A stretch of DNA of 64,000 nt from Myotis daubentonii. Lineage: Eukaryota; Chordata; Mammalia; Chiroptera; Vespertilionidae. Numbering within the stretch: the stretch's first letter is position 1; each line of letters opens with the position of its first letter. This document shows positions 10,897-22,527 of the stretch, piece by piece. The notes under the pieces are model-generated. The model made no database searches. It was not told the DNA's origin and worked only from the letters and a program-made list of their open reading frames with translations. The stretch is taken from the NCBI RefSeq assembly GCF_963259705.1, contig NC_081844.1, positions 44,819,930-44,883,929 of the forward strand. The letters run 5' to 3'. The position numbers were made by a program, and so were the translations under genes.

Positions 10897-11565
10897 CTAG
10901 GGGTCCGGTGCATGAAATTCGTGCACTGTGTGTGTGTGTGTGGGGGGGGAGTGTCCCTCAGCCCAGCCTGCCCCCTCTCACATACTGGGAGCCCTCAGGC
11001 GTTGACCCCCATCATCCTCCAATCGCAGGATCGGCCCCTTGCCCAGGCCTGACGCCTCTGGCCTAGGCGTCCGGCCCGGGCAGCGGGGACATGCAGTGGC
11101 AGCGGGGGGTGCCGCGATCGCGCGGGCTCTGCCCCTGCCCCTGGGACCCGCAGCTGCAGCGGCCCCGCATCGTGGGCTTCGCTTTAGGCCCAGGCAAGGG
11201 ACCCCTAGCTCCTGGGACTGCCAGCTTCGACCGTGCCCAGCTCCCATCACTGGCTCCACCCCTACTTCCTGCTATCACTGGCCAGGGCGGAAAAGGAACC
11301 TGATTCTCTGATCATGGCCGCCTTTGCCCTGCCCCCCAGCTCTTAGCTCCCCCCTGGGTTTCCGATCACTGTCAGTGGCAGGGGGCTTCTTCCTGCTTTC
11401 CCTTTCGCCTCCCTGCATTGTGCCTACATATGCAAATTAACCGCCATCTTGTTGGCAGTTAACTGCCAATCTTAGTTGGCAGTTAATTTGCATATAGCCC
11501 TGATTAGCCAATGAAAAGGGTATCGTCGTACGCCAATTACCATTTTTCTCTTTTATTAGATAGGA
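10897..11565 (-). mobile_element. HeliBat Helitron, 669 bp, right arm of the inverted pair
   Basis: The + strand begins CTAGGGGTCCGGTGCATGAAATTC (3' end of the element, reversed) after A at 10896, and finishes CTCTTTTATTAGATAGGA before T at 11566. Its ends and body match 9764-10854 closely in reverse complement, apart from the lower minisatellite copy number and a longer (GT)n/G tract near 10926-10950. Confidence 0.96.
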
Positions 11566-11602
11566 TGTTAATATTTTCTCTTAACATTATTTATAATTAT
11601 TT

Positions 11603-11816
11603 AAAATGTTTTTATTGATTTCAGAGAGGAAGGGAGAGGGAGAAAGAGAGAGAGAAACATCGATGATGAGAGAGAATCATTGATTGGCTGCCTCATGCAC
11701 ACCCCCTACTGGGGATTGAGCCCACAACCCAGGCATGTTCCCTTGACCAGAAAAGAACCCAGGACCCTTCAGTCCTCAGGCCAACACTCTATCCACCGAG
11801 CTAAACCAGCTAGGGC
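11603..11816 (-). mobile_element. Ves SINE
   Basis: A reverse-oriented SINE with tail complement, purine tract, TGATGAGAGAGAATCATTGATTGG-type middle and head complement GAGCTAAACCAGCTAGGGC. An 11-bp duplication TATAATTATTT sits at 11592-11602 and 11817-11827. Confidence 0.93.
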
Positions 11817-11839
11817 TATAATTATTTTTATATAGCATA

Positions 11840-12186
11840 CTAGAGTCCCGGTGCACAAAATCCGTGCGCTCAGTGGCGGAGGGGGGTTCCTCAGCCTGGC
11901 CTGTGCCCTCTCGCAGTCCTGAAGCTCTCAGGGGATGTCCAGCTGATCGCTTAGGCCCGCTCCCCACAGGCAGTCAGGCATGCTTAGTGTTGCCACAGAG
12001 GTGGGAGCGCTGCCATGGAGGCGGGAGAGGCTCCTGCCACTGCCACCACACTCACCAGCCATGAGCTCATTTTCTGGCTGAGTAGCTCTTGCATTGAGTG
12101 TCTGCCCCCTAGTGGTCAGTGCATGTCATAGCGACTGGATGTTCTCTGTTGGGTGGATTTTCATATTAGCCTTTTATTGTATAGCA
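11840..12186 (-). mobile_element. HeliBat Helitron, 347 bp, mutated 5' terminus
   Basis: It opens with CTAGAGTCCCGGTGCAC and closes with CCTTTTATTGTATAGCA; flanks are A (11839) and T (12187). The terminal GGA (TCC on the element strand) has become GCA, so this copy would not be expected to have a normal 5' end. It contains the phrase GCCCCCTAGTGGTCAGTGCA shared with other copies in the window. Confidence 0.9.
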
Positions 12187-12492
12187 TATATCTTGATCCT
12201 TGCATACATTGTTTCTCTCTTGACTGCCTAGAAATCTTCCAGTAGTTTCAGTTAAATGTTAACTTTTCTCAGAGGTGTTTGATTCTAGAGTTTCAGTGAA
12301 TTACTCTTCAGGAAATGCATTTGAAAGGCTTTGTACTGAACCTTTAACATACTTTTTCTGCCCTTGAGTATGCTATAGGTCACTTGTGCCACTATACTCC
12401 CTTCTCTGTAGTCCATTGTATGTTGTATGTACTATAAATATCATTAGTACCCAACATAAGGAAGTGATTGATTTCTGTATATCCCTTTAGAA

Positions 12493-12715
12493 CAGTGGTT
12501 CTCAACCTGTGGGTCGCGACCCCTTTGGGGGTCGAACGATCCTTTCACAGGGGTCACCTAAGACCATCAGAAAACACATATATAATTACATATTGTTTTT
12601 GTGATTAATCACTATGCTTTAATTATGTTCAGTTTGTAACAATGAAATTGGGGGTCATCACAACATGAGGAACTGTATTAAAGGGTCGCGACATTAGGAA
12701 GGTTGAGAACCACTG
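12493..12715. mobile_element. Non-autonomous hAT transposon (URR1/Charlie-like), 223 bp
   Basis: Terminal inverted repeats CAGTGGTTCTCAACCT and AGGTTGAGAACCACTG bound the element, with internal inverted GGGTCGCGACCCC-type motifs. The target duplication is a perfect 8-bp CTTTAGAA at 12485-12492 and 12716-12723, the length made by hAT transposases. No transposase is encoded. The intact duplication and repeats argue for a recent insertion. Confidence 0.95.
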
Positions 12716-12723
12716 CTTTAGAA

Positions 12724-13608
12724 GCTAAGTGTCATTAATTTAATGATTATGTCTTATTCATCACTGTATGCCCAAACTCTGGGATAGTCTTTAGTATATA
12801 TTTATGAATGGATAAAAAGTTGTCCTGTGATTTATGTAACTTATTCCTAGTGTTTGAAAAATGGAGACTAATTTTTATAAAGCAAAATATCATATTATTT
12901 CTTTTTTTCACCATCATGATTGCACCCAATTTAATTACTCAATCCATAACTTCTGTTTCTTTTTTTATTTCCTTAAATTGCCCTTGAGTTCTCTATTTAG
13001 TAGATTCTCCAGGTGTGTTATTTACAGACTAAAGATAGTCATAATTTGAAGATACTGGTAAAAAATTAAAGATACACATGTAAAACATATTTTTCTGGGG
13101 TGTAAATATCTTAATTTTTTTTAATTACATGAGGACTGACATTGTCACTTAGAGGGACATTTGCTGCTCATTTAATAAATGTATCTCATTTGGAAACTAT
13201 TTTGTTTCACTTAAATCTGAAAGGAAAAGAAAAATCCAATATGATGTAATAAAGGACCAAATTTCAAATATTAAAAATTAAACCACTCAAAGAAGCAGAG
13301 GAAGAAAAATATTATTTTTATCAAAGATTTAATTTATAACCAGTGATGATTATTTCAATACTCAAGGGGCCCTCACACTTACGAGTATCTTTGAAGTGAG
13401 CCTACGTCTAGTGACTACCATTGGCCACACAGGTAGAATGTTCTGAATTTGAATCTAGCCCCGTGTGGGTCCCAGTTGTCAGAGCGCCCACCTCAAAATT
13501 TTCTGAGACCCATTCCAATGTCTGAGACTAGTAGGGACTGGCCAATGCCTGGTACTATTTCTCCTTTTCAGTGAAGAGTAGCTATGTGACTTGCAAGGTT
13601 AGGTACTG
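12724..13608. other. Unique DNA, nothing recognised
   Basis: AT-rich sequence without recognisable repeats or exons. Confidence 0.4.
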
Positions 13609-13885
13609 TAATAGTTAATTGTATGTGTCAACTTGACTGGGCTAAGGGATGCCCCAATAGCTGGTAAGTCATTATTTCTGAGTGTGTCTGTGAGAGTGTG
13701 GGGAAGGGATTAGCATATGAGTGAATAGATTGAGTAAAGACTGAATAAAGATCACCCTCACCCCTGTGGGTGGGCATCATCTAATCTGTTGAAGGCCTAA
13801 ATAGAACAAAGAAGTAATATTAAATAATTTAAAAATGTGAGAGGTGGAGCAAAGGTGTGTTTTCTTTGGATGAGCTGAGACATCC
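13609..13885 (+). repeat. Ancient LTR-like dispersed repeat (TGTGTCAACTTGACTGGGC type)
   Basis: The markers TGTGTCAACTTGACTGGGC, GTGTGTCTGTGAGAGTGTG, GAGTAAAGACTGAATAAAG, GTGGGTGGGCATCATC and GTTGAAGGCC occur in the order of a well-known old mammalian repeat found in many genomes. I am sure of the repeat nature but not of the official family name. Confidence 0.6.
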
Positions 13886-14340
13886 ATCTTCTGTCCTGGA
13901 GCCTGATCTTTGGGAATGAGCATGGTGCTGTGGTCCACCCTCATGGACTTTGGTGCCTGGGGCCATTGTGTTCAGGCTGTGTTCTATGTCCATAGGGGCT
14001 GGGATGGAGCTAGGGTAAAAGAGAGCAAGCCTGGAGCATGTACGCATGGGAATATGTCTGTATCAAGAGTCTGCAGGGGCAGGCTGGATCCAAGATAGTG
14101 GGGTTCAGCATGGTACAGGTGCAAGCTAAGAGCCTGGGGCTGTAGGAGACTGGTCCTGCAGGTGCCAGCCTGGGTCACAGGGGTGGGCCTGGAGCCTGGG
14201 ATCACCAGGGCCAACAAAGGTGCTGTGTCAGACCTGGAGCCTTGGACCTGGGACCAGCTTGGCATCAGGGTTTACTGTGGTGGGACTATTGCTGAGATTC
14301 ACAGTGGACTCAGGTGCTCACCTCACTCTCATCCCTCCAA
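13886..14340. other. GC-rich segment of unknown origin
   Basis: The segment is much richer in G than its flanks, with loosely repeated words such as AGCCTGGGG, CCTGGAGC and GGTGCCAGCCTGGGTC. It may be the continuation of the old repeat on its left or a decayed minisatellite. The open frames on both strands have no recognised domain, so I do not call a gene. Confidence 0.35.
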
Positions 14341-15284
14341 AATGAGGGCATTTTTATCTGTGCTGCATTGTTTAATTTGCATGCTTGACTTTCATCAACA
14401 TTGGCTATGTAATTAAAGATATTAAGTATGCAATTTAAAACAAGAGGATGCTTTAACACTGATTGTTTTTCACAAGTTAAACACAATAGCCATCTTTTGA
14501 GCCTTAATTTTATCTTATAATATTATTGGCCTCTAGTTATCACAAATCTAAGGAAGGACATAATTTGCCAAGTAAGTTTTTTTTATTTCTTATTTCTTGT
14601 AGCAACTGCCATCTAAGAGTCTTTCATTAGACTCTACATTAAATTGCACTCAATTGAAAAATGTTGTTAAAAGTGGTTTTCCCCTATTTTGCTTAATGGA
14701 GAAAAAAGAATTACTTAGAATCCTTGTAAGTGAACTTCTTGCTATTCTTCAGGTCATATGCAATTCTGTTTTTAAATAGAAAAATAGAACGTAATTTTAT
14801 ATATTAAAATCTTTTACATTGCTTTCAATTTCAAAACTTTAAGCCATCATTTTTAATACAAATGTAGTGAATCAAGCACCTATTTTTTTTGGAAAAAAAA
14901 ATAGTTACCATAAAGCTTTTCATTTTAGAGAATAAGACATTAGTTGTCATGGTGTTGCCCTTGACTTGTTTAAAAATATAGTTCTCAGTACATTCTGATA
15001 GCAAGTTGCTCTCCAGTTGAATTAGCAAAGGAAAATATAAAGCTTGCTAACTAAAATCTAATAAAAATATAAGTAAGGTCACTGCTGCTTTTTTTCTTAT
15101 ATAATTAAAAGGCCATGGCCATGCATAGACTTTCTCCAAACTGTGAGAATTCTCATGTGGTATTTATAACTACCATACAATCAATCATTAAACATGGTCC
15201 TCTTATATTCCACATGATACATTTCTAACATAAAGAATTTGGCTGAGCCCTTAATTTTATTAGTGCAATGTCCAGTTTTGGCCT
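14341..15284. other. Unique AT-rich DNA, nothing recognised
   Basis: No repeat or gene is recognised. Confidence 0.4.
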
Positions 15285-15795
15285 TCATCATATAAGACAT
15301 GTCCCCAGATAGTTTCCCATTTGGTCTTGCTGGAGCATTTTCTTCCCTTGATGGGACAGATTGCAGAGCATTGTCACAAATTCTTTGCAGGTCTTTGCAA
15401 AAGAGTTAGTTTTAATTTTCAATCTCTTTAATCTGTGCTGGACTTGTTACTCACTTTGACCGATGGCATGTGGTAGAAGTGATGTTGCGTGAGTCGATGC
15501 CTGAGCCTCAAGAAACGTGGCAGAGTTTGCGCTCTCTATATTGGAAAGTTTCCACCATGGGAACAAGCCCACATTAGCCTCCCAAAGGATGGGGACCTTT
15601 GGAACAGAGGCCTCAGCCATACCAGCATCCCCAGATGAAGGTCCAGACATGTAAGTGGGCTCAGGTGATTTTACATGGAGCCGATACAGACAAGTCCTGC
15701 AGTGGACTTGTCCACTCACAGAATCATGGACAAAGGAATATTTTTAAGCCAATAAGTGTTAGAACAGCTTTTCATATAGCAATAGACATTTGATG
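15285..15795 (+). repeat. MLT1-like LTR of an ancient endogenous retrovirus
   Basis: The run TTGACCGATGGCATGTGG, AGAAGTGATGTTGCGTGAG, GGTCCAGACATGTAAGTG, TTTTTAAGCCAATAAGTG and TAGCAATAGACA follows the order of MLT1-type (ERVL-MaLR) solo LTRs. It is strongly diverged and has no coding capacity. Confidence 0.65.
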
Positions 15796-15993
15796 TGCTT
15801 GTTTTTCAGGATACCACATTTTGGTTTCCCTTATACCTCTGTAGCCATTATTTGTTAGGGTTTTGTTGTTGTTGTTGATTTGTTCTTATTACTCTCTCTT
15901 TTTTATGGGTTTTCTTCTCTATTACTACTTTATAATCTTATTTTGTCAGATGCCCTTAAATACCATCAAGATGCTGCATGCTGACAACTATTA

Positions 15994-16046
<53 letters not shown>
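15994..16046. repeat. (CA)n microsatellite
   Basis: About 26 uninterrupted CA units. Confidence 0.98.
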
Positions 16047-17115
16047 TTAGTACACCTTTCTAGATTCATATAACCAGATGTCTACTTATTTCCACTTGGA
16101 TATCTAACCGCCATGTAAACTTCAAATGTCCAGTATCATACTCCTGGTTTTCCTCTCCAGTTTACTGAACAATCATCTGAAATCACTTATCAATATGGTA
16201 TTTCTTCCTCATAATGAGAGGAAGCATTTCCTTTCAGATCATCAAAGTTGCAGAATAAATCAAAAAGCAAGCACTCTGATTGATAAAAAAAATGTGAATA
16301 TAAACTTTTCCTATTCCTTTTAATAAATGTAGAAAAACTGTGCCACAAAGAAAGAGCTAACCATGAATTTGACGGGTATTATAATTGCAATTTAAATTAT
16401 TTTGTCAGTTATGCACACCCATCCCACATATTTTCCACTTTATCATCTTGGGAAAAATCATCTTCTTCCTTTGATTTAATGGTAAAACAGTGGTGTTGAT
16501 TCACGTTGCAGGATAAATTTTAGTTCCAAAGAAATCATGTGTAATTATTACAATGCACATACTGTCTTTCTGGTCTGCACCAAGAAGTCCTGAGCACAGG
16601 AAATCACATCATTTATCACTTTCTGGTGTGAAAGATTTTTCTCTCCCTTTGGCTGTTGCTTGTTTACAGTTAGTAGCAGCAGGTGGGGAAGCACAAGCAA
16701 CGCACTGCCTGCTCGGCTTCAAATTGATTTATACAATTCTCAGCAAAGCAGACGATATCTATGATGGATGTGCTGTTTAATTAGACTGTTGTAAAAGCTG
16801 TAATTACATCTACTAAGTGCACTTTTATGTCTGAATACATAAGCAACTTCAAGGAACGTTAATTATATTCCACAAGGCATTGTCTGGGCTTCTGGAATTG
16901 GTTTTGGGGTATACATGTATGTCTTCACAGTTTTTATTTTGTATTCAATAATGACTTCGGAATGAAATGATCTATTCAAAAATATCCTTAGAAATTACAC
17001 ACAATAAGGGGAATGTAAACAAAGAGATCTTTAATATGAACTATGGCTTTTTGGAAATAAACATTATCGGTTCCACAATTTAAATTAAGCCACTTAAAAC
17101 ACGCATTTTGGACAT

Positions 17116-17119
<4 letters not shown>

Positions 17120-17161
<42 letters not shown>
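17120..17161. repeat. (AC)n microsatellite
   Basis: About 21 uninterrupted AC units. Confidence 0.98.
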
Positions 17162-18130
17162 ATCTGATATACCAATCTGTTGAAAAGCTTATATAGGCAT
17201 TAGCAGTAAAATCTTAAGAACTAATGGTGTTCACTATACTCAATTTAAACTAACATTTGTGTCATGTTCTTACCCTCTTTGTGATCCATTAGTAAAATGG
17301 CTTTGCCTTATTGCATAGAATAAAAGTGATTTATTTTAAAGTTGCTATTAGTCTTGGACTCATGCTGTATCTTCAGCTGTTAGAGAGCTATTGTATCCAA
17401 TAGAAATACATGAGGTTGATGGAAAACATTTGCTAAAAGGCAAAATAAAATTGACTTGAACAAATCAGAGATTCTATGTAAATGAGCTGCTGTGCTTCTA
17501 TTCTAGTTTTTAAGTTTAGATTGCTTCACAGTCTACCAATAGCACAGGTAGGCAAGCTATATATGCAATGTTACAAAGAATGAGCTATTTATAAATATAA
17601 ATATTATTATCTAATAGGCTTAGATAATCTTACTTATTTGAAACAAGCCAACATAATTTAAACAAAACAAACAAATTAATTCAAAACTAGAAAAAAACAT
17701 CTACCAGGAGATGTAATTTATGTTATCCATGTTATTGTTTCTATTAACTTTTTTAATATTATCCTTTGCCCCTATCATCAAACGTCCCTCCTTAACCACT
17801 GCACCGGCTGTTCTATTGGGGTTCTTGAAACCTCCTACCAAGAAGTTTTAAAGCCAGTATTTTTGACAATTTTTATATGCTTAAGGGAAAAGTTTTGAAT
17901 CACCAGTAGATCAACCTGATTTACTTTGTAATGCGTCAGTATGAATAATTGTTGAAGCTGTAAAAACTGATAACAACCCCCTTAGCAAATATTTTATAAA
18001 TGGTTCTTATCATTAACCACAAAATAGAGATGTTATTATTAGACGTATCATTCTCAGAATCACATTCATTTATTTGCTCTTTTGTAATTTTTTTCTTTAA
18101 TAGCTTCATACTACTTCAGATGACATTTTC

Positions 18131-18190
18131 AGTATTTGTTGAGCACCTCCTCTGAGCCAGACACTGTGTTCTCTATGGTAAGAAAAGATC
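18131..18190 (-). repeat. Possible L2 fragment
   Basis: TTGTTGAGCACCTCCTCTGAGCCAGACACTG resembles the reversed L2 3' end. The match is short, so the call is weak. Confidence 0.4.
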
Positions 18191-18370
18191 AATTAAAAAA
18201 ATCAGGAAAAATCTGTTTTTAATGAATTTGTTACTAAAATGAATGATGGGTTAGTTGAGACCTGAGGATGAGCTAAAAGAGTTGAGGTGCCATTTCTCTC
18301 AAGCTATAATAAGAATCATATCACCTAGCAGAGGGCCTGCCACGTAGTGTTTATTAAGAATTCACTGTTA

Positions 18371-19267
18371 TTATGCTAAGATTTTGTTGAGGATTTTGGC
18401 ATCTATGTTCATGAGGGATATTGGCCTGTAATTCTCTTTCATTGTGTTGTCTTTACCTGGTTTTGGTATTAGGGTGATGCTGGCTTCATAGAATGAGCTT
18501 GGAAGTATTCCTTCCTCTTGAATTTTTTGTAGTAGTCTGAGGAGGATAGGTTTTAGTTCTTCCTTGAATGTTTGGTAAAACTCCCCTGTGAAGCCGTCTG
18601 GTCCTGGGCTTTTGTTTGATGGAAGCTTTTTGATGACTGCTTCAATTTCTTCCATAGTTATTGGCCTGTTGAGGTTTTTAGATTCTTCCTGATTGAGTTT
18701 TGGAATGTTGTATTTTTCTAGGAATTTGTTCATTTCCTCCAGGTTGTCTAGTTTGTTGGAGTAGAGCTGTCCATAGTATTTTTTAACAATCATTTGTATT
18801 TCTGTGGGGTCTGTTGCTATTTCGCCTCTATCATTTCTGATTTTGTTCATTTGGGTCCTCTCTCTTTGCTTCTTGGTGAGTCTGGCTAGAGGTTTGTCAA
18901 TCTTGTTTATCCTTTCAAAGAACCAGCTCTTGGTTTCATTGATTTTCTGTATTGTTTTTTTGGTCTCTATGTCATTTATTTCTGCTCTAATCTTTATTAT
19001 CTCCTTCCTTCTGCTCACTCTGGGTTTTCTTGTTGCTCTCTTTCTAATTCTTTGAGTTGTAGAGTTAGATGATTTACTACCATTTTTTCTTGTTTTTTGA
19101 GATAGGCCTGTAGAGCTATAAACTTCCCTCTCAGGACTGCTTTCATTGTGTCCCATAGGTTTTGGATTGTTGTGTTTTCATTGTCATTAGTTTCCAGGAT
19201 GTTTTTAAGTTCTTCTTTGATCTCATTGGTAACCCAATCAATACTCTTTGTCCCTTTTGCATATAGC
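18371..19267 (-). pseudogene. L1 ORF2 internal fragment (linker and start of reverse transcriptase)
   Basis: The minus-strand translation of 18371-19156 matches LINE-1 ORF2p between endonuclease and reverse transcriptase: [32 protein letters not shown] (RT motif 0), [12 protein letters not shown] and [19 protein letters not shown] (RT motif 1). It stops before the catalytic YADD box. The upstream part lies in another frame (19015-19269, containing [17 protein letters not shown]). The two join if one base was lost near 19017, where CCAGAGTGAGCAGAAGG should read through. The first residues of the longer frame are out of frame with L1. Both the 5' and 3' ends of L1 are absent. A 6-bp ATTATG occurs at both edges (18370-18375 and 19268-19273), too short to prove a target duplication. 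Confidence 0.92.
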
Positions 19268-19273
19268 ATTATG

Positions 19274-19953
19274 AATTTTTTTATTTAAAGATGATACTCT
19301 ATAATTACTAGATTTAGTTTTCATAATTCCTGCAACCTAACTATACTAAAGTTGGGTTTCTTTTTCTCCTTTCTTAGTCTGATATGCAAAGGAGTGATAG
19401 ACATGTGATCTCTCCCCAGCCCAGGAGTTTGCCTGCATTTCTTCTATTTAATCTGCCACCCACCCCAGAACAGCCCTCCACAAACTCAGAAATTTCTGTC
19501 AGGGATGACAGTTTGAATGACAGGTATCTAGACAGAGCTTAGATTTTTCCATTTCACTGTTATAACTAACATTATTTATATTCTTTGTTTCTAATCAATA
19601 GCTAGGTAAACTGAAGTGCAACACAGAAATAAATAGGATTCCAGTGATGTTTTGTGAACTCAATTACAATCTTCATATACTTGGGCTAAATATATTGTGG
19701 TGTTTATTATAAGTGTTAACAAAATATGACTATGGCTTATTTCTTGAAGGAGGAAGAAAATCTCGTAGATTTAGCCTGTAACCTTCAGTAAGTCAGAAGA
19801 TCATGCATTAAAAGTACTGGTTTTGACTTTATGAGCATGGGTTAAACAAACTGGAGGGCTTTTCCAGCAGGATTGAGTGAATGTGGTCTTCAGAGACATC
19901 TCAGGAGCCCAGTTTATCTAACTTCTATGTTTTCCTGCTCAAAACTAGACTCA
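19274..19953. other. Unique DNA, nothing recognised
   Basis: No repeat or gene signature is recognised. Confidence 0.4.
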
Positions 19954-20169
19954 TCTATAATAATAAAAACGTAATATGCTAATTAGACCGGATGTACTTC
20001 TGGATGACCTTCCTGACGAAGCTGGGGCTGCAAGGGAAGCCTGGCTCCTCGGTGCCTGCTGGTGGGGGGAGGGAAGCCTGAATCCCGGGTGCCAGAGAGG
20101 TTAGCCAGTGCCCAGAGCTGGAGGAAGGAAGGCCTACTCTTGCATGAATTTCGTGTATCAGGCCTCTAG
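19954..20169 (+). mobile_element. HeliBat Helitron, 216 bp
   Basis: The 5' end TCTATAATAATAAAAACG follows A (19953); the 3' end is GCATGAATTTCGTGTATC then AGGCCTCTAG followed by T (20170). The 3' palindrome is partly eroded. It belongs to the same short subfamily as 61722-62077, sharing the phrase GGAAGGAAGGCC just before the terminator. Confidence 0.92.
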
Positions 20170-22278
20170 TTACTACATAAGAGAGATACAGAAGACTTGG
20201 GAGTATGATTTACATTGTGATAACTTTCGGTGGAATTTGCAGGATTGCTGATACTCCTGAGAGCCTTGGACCTAACCATGGGAACTAGTCTGTCTTGGTA
20301 TATTATTAAAAAACAACTAGAGAAAAGAAATTTAAAAAATATTTAATGTAAAACATCTGTTAACATTCAAATGAGCTTTGCTGGGACATCTATTAGAGGA
20401 AGACATTTTTTTCCTATTAAAATACCTGTACCAGGACATATTCATAGTAAGATCTCTATTCTACCCATCTCCCACAAACCACCAAAAATAACATTGAAAA
20501 AGTTAAAGACATTATTTCTCATGTTGAAAGACGATCCAACTATTCATGAAAAAAGCAAATAGATTAGCAGATGCCAGTATCATAAGAGATATATCTCTTA
20601 AAATATTCACAGTTTAAAATAGGTAGGAAAAATAGGGAAGTGCCCACATATGTCAGACACTTATGTCCTAGGAACTCTGCTAGCTGCATTGATAAATTTA
20701 TATCACTCATGGAGGTATATGAGTAGCTTTTGCTCAGCATTAAGTGAGTTATTTTAGGGATCAACCTCTATTATTTTCTTATATTAACCATACAAAAAAT
20801 ACAATAGGAATTCTTAATCTATGGTTAGTAATATAGATTCAAGATTCGCCAGTGTTCTTATTAAAACGTTGGTAGTCATATCCATGTGTTCTGACTTAAA
20901 ATCTACCCCAACTCTAAACCCATTTGTGGCAGTTGCCATGTGAAGCAGCGTTTCTAGAGACTTGCATAGCAGAAAGCAAAAATCTATAATTCACCTTTTC
21001 ACTATGACTACCAAAACAATCACTCTGAATTTCAAGATGATTCATATGTATTCTCAGAATAAAAATAGTATCACAGAGGTATTAGAAATATTTTAATTTC
21101 AAATAAAATTCCTCCAATTACTTGGAATTATTTGGGTATTTTTTTTGAGATGAATAATTTTCACATAACTCAAACTTTGGTTAATCTTGCATTTCTATAT
21201 TAAAATAGCTGAACATTTTGAAATCTTTTAAAAAATTTATTTTAAAACATTCTCCAAGAAATAGTTTTATTCATTAAGTTTAGGCAATATAATAAAGAGG
21301 ATTTAAAAAAAAACACCTTAGTTGTTTTTTTTAAAACAATCTGGTAAGTAATTGTTCTCATCAGAAAGTGTGAAACTTTCATTTTTTTTATTGTTGGCAT
21401 AGTAACCCATTTTATAAGCACAGAAGAGTTTATATACATATCATCTAGGAAAATCTCTTATCAATCAGAGGGACAAGTATTTTGGTGGTTGTGACAGGAA
21501 ACTCTTCACCTGTGGCTGATTATGAATCCCTGTGACATTCTGAACACTTTATTTTAATGAATCTTTTGTGTCCCTTTTGCTCTCCTTCCATATTGATTGA
21601 CAGTGATCTACAGTTCATAAAGCAGAAGCTCCGATAGAATGATGAGGAGCTGTTCTCTTCCCTTTTCCAACACAGTGTCTTTCATCTCTTTCTCTAGTCT
21701 CTGCTCATTGTTCATCTTTGGGGTCATCAGTCACCATGCAGTACAGTTTACAAATACAGGTGTGACAGAAGAAAAAAAAAGTCAACCCAATAATGTGGAG
21801 TTTATCAAATACATGCCAGGCTGCTGCTTGAAACTTCCTCTTAATGCTCCAGTCAGAGCCATATCAGGACTCAGATAACAGTTTTTCTTTAGAAAGTGAA
21901 TAGGTTCCTCCCCCCACACACACACACCTCTTTGATGACCTACTCTGAGTATGTAGTCTGTTCAATGCCTTGGTCTACTGTTGTTGGGCAGATACTGATC
22001 CGATTCTGGGAAGCAATGAAAAGAGCCAATGACACCTGGATTTCTCTTTGTTAGAGGGAGCACACACATGGGCTGCAAAGAAAACTCATATAAATACCTG
22101 GCTCTCTGGAAAATACAGTTTAAAGCTAGTGACTGTGTTTGAAATGAAAATAGAGTAACAATTGTGGAGTATTGTATTTCTGAGAACTTCAAGATTTTGG
22201 CTCATAGAGCTGGATTATGAGATAATTGCAACAATAAACTCCCACTGTTTTCTAAATGTCTTCATTTTTGTGATTAAT
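20170..22278. other. Unique AT-rich DNA, 2.1 kb
   Basis: I recognise no transposon or gene. A few short open frames (for example 21639-21878) have no domain or splice context that I can defend. Confidence 0.4.
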
Positions 22279-22291
22279 CTATTTCTATCTT

Positions 22292-22514
22292 TTTTAAAAA
22301 TATATATATTTTATTGATTTTTACAGAGAGGAAGGGAGAGAGAGATAGAAAGTTAGAAACATCGATGGGAGAGAAACATCAATCAGCCGCCTCCTGCACA
22401 CCTCCTACTGGGGATGTGCCCGCAACCCAGGTACATGCCCTTGACCGGAATCGAACCCGGGACCTTTCAGTCCACAGGCCGACGCTCTATCCACTGAGCC
22501 AAACCAGTTTCGGC
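22292..22514 (-). mobile_element. Ves SINE, well preserved
   Basis: A reverse-oriented full-length SINE with the pol III B-box complement GGAATCGAACC and head complement GAGCCAAACCAG. The target duplication CTATTTCTATCTT (13 bp) is perfect at 22279-22291 and 22515-22527. Confidence 0.95.
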
Positions 22515-22527
22515 CTATTTCTATCTT

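Larger units (their letters stand above)
15796..18130. other. Repeat-poor unique DNA with two CA microsatellites
   Basis: Apart from the two CA tracts, I recognise no transposon in about 2.3 kb, which is notable in this repeat-dense window. The part around 16540-16900 has balanced composition and clustered TAATTA/TTAATTA words (for example near 16779 and 16803). No gene is supported. Confidence 0.4.

Noticed and set aside
10012..11311. Several Pro/Gly/Arg-rich open frames on both strands, some sharing peptides
   Set aside because: The shared peptides arise because the frames lie in two sister Helitrons in opposite orientation and in their GC-rich minisatellite.
13984..14265. 93-codon minus-strand frame in a GC-rich segment
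   Set aside because: The opposite strand has comparable frames, there is no domain, and the segment looks like a decayed repeat.
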